From Siderastrea siderea (taxonomy: Eukaryota; Cnidaria; Anthozoa; Scleractinia; Rhizangiidae): DNA of 64,000 nucleotides. The stretch spans positions 38,412,984-38,476,983 of the forward strand of contig OZ034979.1 of assembly GCA_964030785.1 (NCBI GenBank), in the 5' to 3' direction. The notes under the pieces were generated by a model, which made no database searches, was not told where the DNA came from, and saw nothing but the letters and a program-made list of their open reading frames with translations. The translations under genes and the position numbers were made by a program. Positions 1-12,100 of this stretch are shown piece after piece (position 1 is the first letter of the stretch; each line of letters begins with the position of its first letter).

Positions 1-56
1 ACGTATATATACATCCTTGGTTGTTGAGTGACACTAGGGAGGATGTATATATACGT
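1..56. repeat. Perfect 17-bp inverted repeat (hairpin)
   Basis: Bases 1-17 (ACGTATATATACATCCT) are the exact reverse complement of bases 40-56, with a 22-base loop between them. The window cuts the left side, so the element may extend further left. It looks like the end of a small inverted-repeat transposon or a cruciform-forming hairpin; no coding sequence is associated. Confidence 0.7.
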
Positions 57-1154
57 CCTTGGTAGGGAAGGGGTTAAGCATTAGTCATTTATTTGACTGT
101 GAAGGCATGGCAGCTTACGTGTAGTGATTAGCATGTTGGACATCAGATGATCAGTGATTGGAAGCGTTGTCTCTGCATCATATTATGCTGCTTGACCTTA
201 ACACAAAACTTTACTCCACATTGTCTCTCTTCACCCAGGAGTACAGTCAAATAACGTGGCACTGCCATCCAATGGGATGACCAACATCCCATCAGAGAGA
301 AGTTGCTCTGTACCACAGAAAATGGGGTTAAACAATGCTATTCCTGTGGCTGCATGGCCTTAGTGTGACTCTACATTTTTTATCTTTATTTCCACAGCTC
401 ACTCTATCCCAGATTTTTTTTTTGCATCATCTTCTGATCGCAAGAGATAAGTGAACTTGTTAACTGTAAACTACTAAGCACTTCAAGTTGAAGATCACCT
501 TGGACTAGTGTTATTTGCCAAACACCACAGATTCTACAGTTATGTCAGCCTCTGGCCTAATCATGGAACCTTCCTCAGAGGATCAATTGTCAACTACAAC
601 TACTGCCAGGCCAGCAAAACACTTACTTGTACTGCAGCTTCTGTGTTTTAATCTGCACGTTTTTGAGCACAATTTGTTGCGTGTATTCCCCACCAGGCTC
701 CCAACCCTGCCATGTAACACTGTCTGCTACCTCTATTCCAAAATGATTGATACGACGCTCTGTTTGGACTGGCATGGTGGAGTTAGATGCAAACTGCACA
801 TAAGATAAATTAGGTCACAGTTAGTTATGAGTGCATTTTTCTGTGCCTCTAGCAACCTTTATAAAATTGTTATGATATAGTTTTACAAACACTGATGAGA
901 TGGCAATTTTTCTGTAGTGAAATTACAGGCTGAGATCTTTTTCTTGTAACAATTGCAATAATAACAAACGTTCACTGGCTGCTTAAGCAATTTTTTTTTG
1001 TTCAACTTTTACTTTCCAAAATAAGCTAAGGTGCATGAATAGTTGTTACCTTCTTGTTAAATGTCATTCATTTAAATCTTGAAGATGTCCCAAACTCACT
1101 CTTGTGTTTACACTGCACTTGTCTAATATACGACAACATGCATGTAGGTTCAAA
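57..1154. other. Intergenic, SINE-like fragment, no gene seen
   Basis: No convincing exon is visible. Around 190-330 there is a decayed piece of a repeat whose better copy lies at 28650-28940 in this window (shared phrase around TTGTCTCTCT and CACCCAGG). The remainder is AT-rich sequence with homopolymer runs. Confidence 0.5.
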
Positions 1155-2345
1155 GGGGGGGGGGGGGGTGAATAGGGGTATGCAAATCCGCCGATCCGTG
1201 CTACTTTTTGGCTCAATCCATTGATCCGACGTTATTTTCGTTCAAATCCGGATCCGCATTACTTAAAACCTTTCCGCTGTTTAAATATACTGTATACGGG
1301 TATATACATATGTTTGTTTTCTTTTTCTTCTACATGTAAAGTATTTACATTTTACCCGAAGTTTTCTGTCTTTGCTATTGTTTGAGAAAGTAGCATTATA
1401 GCATTATAAAATGAATTAATAAATACTTTCACAAGTTGCTGTGCAATCGTAACTACTTCGGAACTTAGGTATTCAGAAGTTTTTGTGACAGCTTCGTAAA
1501 TTCTAGCATAAAAAAGTTGGACATTGGTGTGTTTCTCCGCACAATTTGGGTTTCAATTTATTTATTATCAAATTACTGCGAGCATGTAATAAAACCAAAT
1601 CGAAAGTGTAATTTTGAATGCAAGTGTCTGGTATGGTGTGTAAAGATTTTGTAACCTCTTAGTTACATCACTTTGGCCAATCTTCCAGCTTACCGCACGT
1701 TTTAAAGTAGGCAGTACTTGACTTTCTTTAAGAATTTAACTTTGCTTATTGGCAAATATTTTCCACCTTATCATCTTGGACCTCTTGAGTCCATCATTTT
1801 CAACTTTTTTTATCACAACTACATTTTGTTCTCGATAAAATGGTCGCTACAATCTAGTCATGGGCTTTCTGACCTTTCCACTTGCCAAAAAAGACGGGTA
1901 AGGGGCCTGCCTATCTCCATTACAAACTGCATTTGTTTTCCGCCTTAGAGTTTCATTTGCTAATAGTATGAGTGGTAGTTAATCCTAGCATTAAATATGA
2001 GGGGGCAAAATGTAAGCTGCATTCGGGTTTATCGAGTCCCCAATCAATTTGTAGTCTGGCGTAACGGTCCAGTGGCATAAAAAATTTATGTCGAGAAAAA
2101 AAGTAACTGAAAAAATTAGTCCACCAAACACCAAAATACCGACCAAGGCCGACCGAAAATTAATGATCCGATCCACAATCCGAACTTCTAGACATACAGA
2201 GTCCGGATTCCGGGCCAAAATTTTCAGCTGATCCGCGATCCACAGTATTTCTCAAATCCGCGAATCTGCTTAATTTATTGCTAAATTCCGCAATCCACGC
2301 GCAAAAAAAGTCGAAATCCGCCGATCTGCAAACCTTTTCTCCCCC
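1155..2345. repeat. Element with ATCCG-rich ends
   Basis: A run of G at about 1157-1168 is followed by a block with many copies of ATCCG/AATCCG (about 1185-1260). A second dense block of the same motif occurs at 2160-2335, just before a C-rich run. The AT-rich interior lacks the motif. This paired, subterminal clustering resembles a non-autonomous DNA transposon with clustered transposase-binding sites. Exact ends and target duplication were not resolved. Confidence 0.45.
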
Positions 2346-3131
2346 CTCTTCAAATATCCTTGCATATTTCAGAAGAAGTTTGCTATTGCCCCTTTTAGGA
2401 ATGTCAAAAGAGCACGTTTGAACGATAAACTTCAAATGATATTTATAATTCATGTAAAGTGACCTTTGATTGAATCAAGCAAAAACAAAAACAGCAATTG
2501 AAACCCCTCTCAAGAAGAAAAAAAAAATTTCCTTCACATACAAAAAGCTACAGGGCACTGCAGTAATAGGTCTGCACATGGTGATAAGTGTTATATTAAC
2601 CTTTTAATAAGCTTTATAGGACGACTGTAGCTTATTAAACTAAATTGGAAGTTAAATTGATCTCCTACAATCGCAAGTACACGAATGTTATTTAGAGCCA
2701 TGCAAATAGCTTTTACATGCCTCTCCTGTAATATTTTGCGAGGGACATTTCCTGAAAGGAGTGTTTTTAGTGACAGCAACAATGACCTTTTTGCACGTAG
2801 AGCAAATCAGTTGTTACCGAGATTGATCGCACAAAATGGTCATTATTCCAAATCTCCAGCGTTGATTAATACACTTACCAGCTTAAGTTAACAGCTAATA
2901 GCTTTCCCCATTTGCAAACTTCATTTCAGGAGTTTCTCTGGCACAAGAGAAGGGATCCAGACATGGAAAATACACTTTGGCAAAACCTCCAAAACAAAGA
3001 TGGCGCCCAGAAAGTTGTTGATGAGAATCACCGTAGTTACGAAATTACCATATTTGGACGTAAGGTCGATCCAGGCTTCTCTCTTTCTCGCGCTCAGCGA
3101 ACCGGGAAATATGATAATCAAACATCAAAAC
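2346..3131. other. Upstream region of the SH2-PH gene
   Basis: No exon is recognised between the ATCCG element and the first coding exon at 3132. This stretch should hold the promoter and 5' UTR of the downstream gene. I saw no clear TATA box. Confidence 0.4.
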
Positions 3132-6100
3132 ATGGCCGGATCTCGCCTGAAACGAATTGAGGATATTCCGTAAGTTTGACATTTTACTGCTTGATTTTTA
3201 CATCCTAAATTATGAAAGAACATAAAGATGTTATTTTAAATTTTAGTGAGACATTTTAAGTATAATTTTGCCCATTTTAGACTCGCAATTCCAAACCTAT
3301 ACTGGTTGGCGTTTTACTGTTTAAAAATGTGATCGATTTTTTTCACTCGGCCTAGTGACATTACTGAAGCTTACTAACTTATTAATGGTGAAAGTCTAAT
3401 TAATATATTTGTCTTTTCTTGGTTAGAATCAGAAAATTGAAGTGTTTTCCTTCCCGAGCTATCGAAGTCTTGTTTAGTAAGCTCTCTTCCGTAAGACTAA
3501 TATATTGTGCTTACCAAGCTATTTATAGCAGCGTGACCACTTTTTGCATTGCTCATTTAATGTTAATTGATAATTAAACTTTCTTTGTTGATTACATTCT
3601 CAAGCTTAACGCTGGAACAAGGGGAGAAGGAAATTTTCTAGACTGATCAAGAAAATCTACATGCACAATATCATCTACAAATAAATAAGCTTTGGATAAT
3701 TAATTATTGACCTTAAATGGCTTTGAATTCAGTTTTTGTTTTCTGAGAAACTAATTAAGAATACAGGGCCACTTTTGAATTAGCAATACTCAAGTGGTTC
3801 AGCGGTGCATCAGTAAAGGAAAAGGAGAAATGACTTGTCGATCGGAAAGTACAAAAAATTAGTTAGTTTGATCCATTCAGGAATAAAAACTTAAGGTACA
3901 TTTATACATTATGTATTTTAACTAGTACCTTGGCAGCCTTGCAACTCTTTAGTGAACCTAGTACTTTTAAGAACAAGAAAGGTGTCATGATATCTTACTA
4001 GCTTGGCGGCAGGGCTTGGCAATTCTGTGGCTAGTCATCGAACTCAGGGTTTTATGGAATGAGGAAATAGAATATCTTAGACAGGGATCCATATTAGCAG
4101 TCGTCAGGTCGTCCGAGACGACTATAAAGTGCTACAGACGAGTATAAAAAATCACAAACTCGTCCGGTGGATGAGTAGGTTTTAAGGAGCGGAATTTTTT
4201 CTTTAATTTTTCACCAGTCGATGTACCTGAGTTTTGAGTGTCCACCAGCCATTTAGTGATTTCGACTGTAGTAAACAGAAGATTAATATTCTGTAAACGT
4301 CTTCGTTTTGTTGCGCATACAACATCTAACTCTCAGAAATTAAATGTTTGTAGGCTCAATTTTTTGTTCTCGACCACTGACGTACTGCAGCAATATGCAA
4401 ACACGAAGACACTTGCTCTTTGGCCGCATGTGAATTTCGCAAAATTTAGCGATACTTTGACAGTGTCGAAGGTGACTCTTCGGACGAGCAAAGTTCTAAA
4501 TACGAACAAGAGAAATGAAAGCGCGCATTTTTACCATTGTGGCAGCAAAACAGGCAGGTGGGCAGACTTGGATGTCGTTGACAAGGGAGAGGATTTAGAT
4601 GAGAATGACAGTGGTTTTGAGGATGCAAGTGACATGGACAGCGATGTTGAAAAATGTCAAATTGAAAGTTTGATCAAGAAGTACTTGTAATTGAAGTAAA
4701 TGCAGCAAATTAATGAGAAGAATCAAATTGAAAGTTTGATCAAGAAGTACTTGTAATTTAAGTAAATGTAGCAAATCAATGAATTTGTAAAATGAAAGTA
4801 ACGGGAGCCTTAAGTACTGTGGTGCTGCTGCAGTAACACAGACAGAACTCAAGATAAAATGCAACCTTTCCACTTACTTGTTGTTAACTTTCAGTTTTTA
4901 ACTGTATTTTGATTATTACACAATTTGAACGGGCAAGTAAAATTATGTCAGGGCAAGTATCTTTTCTGACATCCTTGCGCGGCTGACGAGTTTGAAAAAA
5001 AGCTGATATGGATCCCTGCTTAGAGGCTCTGCAGCTCGATCGGTCTACTGGCAAGCCACCGAGCTAACTCAGAGAGTAGTCCTCCAAAAGAAAAGTGACC
5101 CCGTATTTTGTAGTTTTCCACATTTTTGTGCTTATATTTCAAAGTCTTGAGTGGTCTGTTTTACTTTTTTTGTTTCTTTGGAGAACCTCCTAGTAAAGGA
5201 TTTTTTATTACCTCATTTCAGGTTATTCAGATTTGATAGTTTAAACTGAATATGTTATCTTTCAGATGGTACCATAATGTGTCCAGAAACAGTGCGGAAG
5301 TATTGTTGCTTGCTTATGGACGCCAAGGAAGTTATCTAATCAGGCCAAGTAAAAATAACCCAGGACATTATACTGTATCTGTAAGGTCAGTAATAACATT
5401 TATTTAGTTTTATCAACTAATAATATTATTTAAAGAAATATCTTAACTTTAAAATTTGAAGATTCTAGACTAAGATACTTGACTGGGTTTTGTTGCAGTT
5501 ACCATAAACTATATAATAATACTGAGTAAATAAATCACACAGTGTTGAACTTTCAGTCAGTCATAATCATTTATTTCCTTTTCTTTCTTTCTTTCTTTCT
5601 TTCTTTTTTTTTTGGTCCATTTTTCTTCAGGAGCCTTGACTCTGTAAAGCACTTTTCACTGATTTCTGAGCCTGGAAAGATTGTTTTTGGAGTAGGAGAA
5701 TTTTCTAACATTCAACAGCTGGTGGATCATTTCAAAAATTACCCCATCATTGGAGGAGAAACAGGTTTGACTAGTACATGAACTTTATAAAATGCGATTT
5801 AATAATCATTTCTCACAAGTGTAATGCACAAGTTGATAGACAGTATAATACTGTTGCATAACTATATAGTCAACTCCTGGAGACACCAACAGCAGCCCAG
5901 GAATTCCAGCTGGAGTTGTTCGGAATATCAGCGGTATGCTGGCAATCATTCCGGCAGAATCCTGGCTGGAATTCCAGTGGAATACCGGTGGAATGCCGGC
6001 AATAATTCTGGCAGAATTCCAGCTGGAATTCCAGTGCAATACCAGCGGAATGCCGGCAACAATTCCGGCAGAATTCTGGCGGAATTCCGGCTGGAATTCC

Positions 6101-9100
6101 AGTGGAATACCAGCAGAATGCCAGGAATAATTCCGGTGGATTCTAGCAGAATTCCAGCGGAATCTGCCCAGAATTTGCCTGGAATTCCGGGAAAGTCTGG
6201 GCTGGAATTTTGGCGGGATTTCACCGGAATTCCGGGTTTGTTTTTACCAGGGAGTCTGACACCATCAGGACTGAGTTTTGTTGTCCGTAATAGAGAGTTT
6301 TTTTTTTTGTAATAGTTTTTGGATTAATCTCTGATCAGTAATCAATTCTCCTTCACTGGGCCTTCAGTTGTTGTCTGTAATAACAGGGTGTCTGTAAGTC
6401 GTGAGGTGTTTAGAAGACAAGAATTGACTGTAACTGTTTTAAGCAATTTGTGAAAGCCTCACTATATATAATAATAATAATAATTGAAGCTAGACATCCC
6501 AATTTTGCATGTCTTACATGCAAGATAAGAAGTCGGGAGTGTCTGGGCATCCACAGATCACCCACTTTTTGATGAAAATAATTCATGGAAAATCCACCTG
6601 AAGTAATCTTTTTAAAAATTAACAATTTATGGGTGAACATTACTCCAGGATGCCTACAATTCAATGTTTAGCTAAAAGCCTGAAAAAAATTTTGATTTCC
6701 CTGCTATTGTGTACCTGTAATCTCTTACCATTTGGTGTAGTGGCTAGCACAGGAAACTTTCTCCCAGGGGGAGGTGGTCAATTGAGTTTTATACAGGGAG
6801 GCTCCGCCCGGAGGTTCAAACCTTCACCCTTTAATTACATGCGTATTAATACTAATTACCTCGCCATCAGGACGGGGTCTAGTAATACCCTTTTTTTTTA
6901 TTACCCCGCCGTCAGGACGGGGTCTAGTAATACCCTTTTTACCCCGCCGTCAGGACGGGGTCTAGTAATACCCGTTTTTTTTTTTTTTGTCGTCGTGGTC
7001 ACTTGCCCCAGACCTCTGCTCGGTCAAAACAATACTTGCCGGTAATCTTGGTTCGTTTAGCGTTATTTCGCCAGAATTTTCATGAAAGTTGGTGTAGAAA
7101 ATTACTGGCGATTTAATGGCATGAAAACCCCTTCTATGAAAGCAAGAACGAAGGTGCTAGCGAGCTTTGAAGCTGGCATGAATTCGCCAAACTTGCCCTG
7201 GCACGTAAACATTACATCACTGAAACACAAAAGGCGATTCGGGGAAGTCCCTCGCTTTCGCCAAGTTGAATAATTCAACAGTAAAATGCAAGCATTTTTT
7301 TGGCAGTTTTGCTTTGCTTCACCAAAATCTTTAGGGAAAGTTGTGTAGAAAAGTACAAGAAATTCAATGGAGTTGACTTCTCTTCGATGAGAGCAAGGAA
7401 GAAGGTGCTAGCGAGCTTTGAAGCTTTCATGAATTCACCTAAACTTGCCGTAACACGTAAACATTACGTCATTGAAAGACAGAAGCCGATTCGGGGAATT
7501 GTTTTGCTTTCGCTAAAGCATTTATCGAATCATGGCCTAAAAGTAGACCTTTATGTTTCATTTTTCAGTAGATAACCGTTCCCTTTTAATTCAAGGATAA
7601 TTTTTCTTCATCAATAAATCTATTTAAATTTCCGTGCCCTTGTTTAATATTTAGAATTATGCTGAGATGTCATTTCGTTAAAAAATTGACGTAACTAAGT
7701 CACACCATGGTCAAAACTATTTCGTCACGTTCTTCTTCGCGAGTGCTAGATCAGGTGGATGACCAAGGAATGAGGGAAGGGAAAGGTATTCATACTATAA
7801 GGGATCCATGATACCACAAGGAGAAGGGTGCAGAGAAGACGTTGGGGGGGGGATGGCAGCACACACGTCAAACATTAGAAAAATCACCAGCTTCAAAACT
7901 TTATACCACTTGGGCACATATCTTGAGTGACCGTAATGTATTTGCACCCTGAGGGGGGGGGGGGGGAACGGCGGGGTCCAATGCCCCTGGGGCTTTTCTT
8001 GTTTTTTTTTGTTGTTGTTGTGGTCACTTGCCCCAGACCCCCGCTCGGTCAAAACAATACTTGCCGGTAAACTTTGTTCGTTTAGCGTTTATTCGCCAGA
8101 ATTTTCATGAAAGTTGGTGTAGAAAATTACCGGCGATTTAATGGCATGAAAATTCCTTCAATGAAAGCAAGAACGAAGGTGCTAGCGAGCTTTGAAGCTG
8201 GCATGAATTTGCCAAACCTGCCCTGGCACGTAAACATTACATCACTGAAACACAAAAGGTGATCCGGGGAAGTCCCTTGCTTTCGCCAAGTTGAAAAATT
8301 CAACAGTGAAATGCAAGCATATTTTTGGCAGTTTTGCTTTGCTTCGCCAAAATCTTTAGGGAAAGTTGTGTAGAAAAGTACAAGAAATTCAATGGAGTTG
8401 ACTTCTCTTCAATGAGAGCAAGGACGAAGGTGCTAGCGAGCTTTGAAAGCCAATGATTCATGCTACGTGCCGTAGCACATAAACATTACGTCATTGAAAC
8501 ACAGAAGCCGATTCGGAGAAGAAAACTTGCTTGCGCCAAATCACTCATCGAATCACGGCCTAAAATAGACTTTTACGGTTTTTCATAGCTACCAGTTTCC
8601 TTTAGATTTTAGAATGAGTTTTTTATCAAGAAATCTATTTAAATTTCCGTGCCCTTACTATTTGCAATTACGCTGACATGTCAGTTCGTTTATTTAAAAA
8701 AAACGTGACTTAACTGAGTCACGCTATGGTCAAAATATTTCGTCATGTTCTTCTTCGCGAAAGCTAGGACAAGTGGATGACCAAGGAATGAGGGATGGGG
8801 TTCATACTATCAGGGATTCATGTTACCACAGGGAGAAGGGTGCGGAGCAGACACGTAAGGGGAAATGGCAGCAAACACAGGTACGATAAATCATCAACTT
8901 TAAAATTTACACCACTTGAGCTCGTATCTTGAGTGACCGTAATATATTTTGCTCCCTGGGAGGAGGAGAAAAACGGCGGGGTCCAATGAAAGTAGGAATG
9001 AAGGTGCTAGTGAGCTTTGAAGCTGGAATGAATTCGCCTAACTTGCCGTGGCACGTAAACATTACATCACTGAAACACAGAAGCCGATTTGGGGAAGTCC

Positions 9101-12100
9101 CTTGCTTTCGCCAAGTTGAATAATTCAACAGTCAAATGCAAGCATTTTTTTGGCAGTTTTGCTTTGCTTCGCCAAAATCTTCAGGGAAAGTTGTGTAGAA
9201 AAGTACAAGGAATTCAATGGAGTTAACATTTCTTCGACGAGAGCAAGGACGAATGTACTAGGGAGCTTAAGTTTGAAAGCTGGCATGAACTCGCGATCGC
9301 TATGAACTTAGTAATTATGATGTAAAGTATGTATGTATGAGTGCCAAGAAGTGAGTAATACTGCCCTCCATAATTTCCCCCCGACCACAGGCCTTAAAAG
9401 TAAGAAATTAGAAATGAGAACCAAGATAAAAGAAAAATCTTTGACCCCGGCGGGATTCAAACCCACGACCTCCGGATTAGAACACCGTCGCTCAACCAAC
9501 TGAGCTACGAGGCCAGGCTGAGTCACGCTGTGATCAAAATAATAATTTCATCACCCTCTTCGTCACGCACGCTAAAACAGAGTGATTAGGCAAGTCGTGT
9601 CTTGATTTATATTATCATCGCAAGCACGTAAAAGATACGATAAATCACCAACTTTTACCTGGCCGAAATATATTTTGGACCCCAAGGCAGAGAGAACAAC
9701 GGCGGGGTTAATGCCCCCTGGGGCTTTTCTTGTTATTTTAGATTTTTTTGGTGGTCACTTGCCCCAGACCTCCGGTTTTTGCTCGGTCAAACATACTCGT
9801 CGCGTCTTTCGCTACACAGGCTAGAGCTTATATCTTGAGTGACCATGACATCTTTTACACCACGAGGGGAGGGAGGGAACGGCGGGGTAATGCCCCTGGG
9901 GCTTTTCTTGTTTTTACCCCGCCATCAGGACGGGGTCTAGTAATACCCGTTTCTTTTGCGTGGTTTTTTTTTTTGGTGGTCACTTGCCCCAGACCTCTGG
10001 TTTTTGCTCGGCCAAACAAATACTCATCGTGTCTTTCGCTACACATGCAGGCAAGGGCTTTTATCTTGAGTGACCGTAACATATTTTACACCCGGGGGGG
10101 GGGTGGGGGGGAACAACGGCGGAGTCTAATGCCCCTGGGGCTTTTCTTGTTACCAAAATGATACCCCTTTCATATACCCAGAGCAAAATTGCACCCCTTT
10201 CTTATATCTCAAGGATAAACCAACACAACAGAATTTCCTATAATCAACAGTCAAGTTTCTCCCAGGCTTTCATTCATTCTGGTTCAGTTGCTAAAAGGGT
10301 GCAAGCTTTTATGTGTTTCGCATTGTCATTTCTGCCAAGATTTGGCACGCTTTGAAATACTTTGCTTTTAATTACCCACCATTTCTTCCATTTCGCAGCT
10401 GATTTTGTGACCCTTTTACGTACTAAAATGGCAATTTTCCCTAACCATAAGTATGCTGCGAGCTTAAAAAGGCACCCCTTTCAGGCGGAGCCTCCCCGTA
10501 TAGTCCAGTATAGGGAGTACAGGCAGGCTTTTAGCCAGGAATTGAAAGTTGGCCGTCCAAGGAGCATGTTTCTTGTAAATTATTTGAAAGATTAAGTGAA
10601 TTTTATTCAAATTTTTCCAAAAAGTGGGCGTCCATAGGACGCCTGGACGCCCTTCTGGCTAAAACCTTGAGTACAGGATTAAAACTTGGCGGTCGCACGG
10701 TCGCCCTTGGCAATTAAAAAGTGTCCAGGGCCACTAAAAGTTGAGGTTTGGTCGCCCGAAGGGCGACTACGATTTGAGAAGTACGAAAAAAATAACAATA
10801 ACAATAAAATAAAATGTTTTTCCTTAGAGTGCCTTTCTTTTCTTTCCTTTCTTTCCTCAACTCTAAGCTCATCAAATTGTAGTAAAAGTATCATTCTAAA
10901 GTGCAAAATTCAAACCGTTCATGATCAAGTTTTTAGATCGCTCCGATATGTAGACGCCATTTTGATTTTATTGACACGAGATGCGGTACATTTTCAAACA
11001 TGAATATCAGCATAATCACTCAACACTGCTCGATATAATAGACTTAATTATCACCTGAATTCAAAAGCATTCGAAAGAAACTGGCAATCGTGATACTGTA
11101 TTTTATAGACATTGAGAAGATCATTTTGTCCATATTAGGAAAAAAATGGTCCAGTTTTTCTTTGGGAGTTTATGGACCAAGTCAGAAGCTATAGGTGAAG
11201 AAAAGGGCAAGCAAGAACGAGATGAATGATTCCCAACACAGACTGAACAGAGTTTTTATTATTATAACAATTTAACCAATTTCTCGACAGCTATTCTTAT
11301 TGGCAAATGTGAGCTTTCAAGACAAAGTTACGATCAAGCAAAATTTCTTTTGGCGCGTCAGTCGAACACCCTACTAGAAAACATGGGCCGAAACATCCGT
11401 GAGGTGTTTATTCAAGTAAAAATGGTTTAAAATGTTTTGTGTTAGTAGAGGAAATTTGAGGGCCACTTTATTTTGGCATGGGCCACTAAGAATTCCAGGA
11501 TACTGGCCCGAGTGGCGACCAAGCACTGAAGTAGTACCCCCCCCCCCCCCCCCCGGCGGGACTTTCTCTTTTGGTGGCTCAAGTCATTTCACTGGTATAT
11601 TCATGGGCACTCGATCTGGTCAGCCATATAATTATGCATTAATCCTTTAAGCCCCAATAGTGATCAATATCAATGCACAGGTGTTGCGAATTAAGGAAAT
11701 GATCGCTAGAGATGAACTCTTTTGATATTTGAACAACTTCTTCCAACTAGCACTACAACAAAATGTATGGCGACCAGCAAGAAGAATTGATATGCTGATA
11801 CTGGGGCTTAAAGGGATAAGGAAGCCTAACAAAATTCATGGGTGTATCATCTTTTATGGACTTGCATCCTAACCTGAGGAGAGTAGTGATATGATGCTCC
11901 TTTGCTACTGAAACTTGAACTAAGTGTTAGCCACGTGCACATAGGTTGTCTTGTGTCTTGTAACTTTTTACTATTACCTTCAGGTTTTTAGTAAGAACAA
12001 GTAGTTAGAAGCAGAGCTTAGGGGCCGTTCACATGATAACGGAATGACTTTCATTCCAGAACGAGTTCATTCCATCCCCGTATATATTTCTCTGTGTATC

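Noticed and set aside
4238..4690. 150-codon ORF with an acidic tail
   Set aside because: Begins at GTG, lies inside a non-autonomous transposon and its end is tandemly duplicated; perhaps a captured gene fragment, not a gene.
5824..6312. 162-codon ORF
   Set aside because: Lies wholly in the GGAAT minisatellite, with equally long frames on the other strand.
6863..6975. Three regularly spaced repeats resembling a small CRISPR array
   Set aside because: This is an animal genome, spacers are T-runs of uneven length and no cas genes exist; it is part of a dispersed repeat.
9308..9526. Minus-strand open frame with AQLVERR-SNPEVVGLNP
   Set aside because: This peptide is the well-known spurious translation of a tRNA-like sequence; the tRNA fold explains it.
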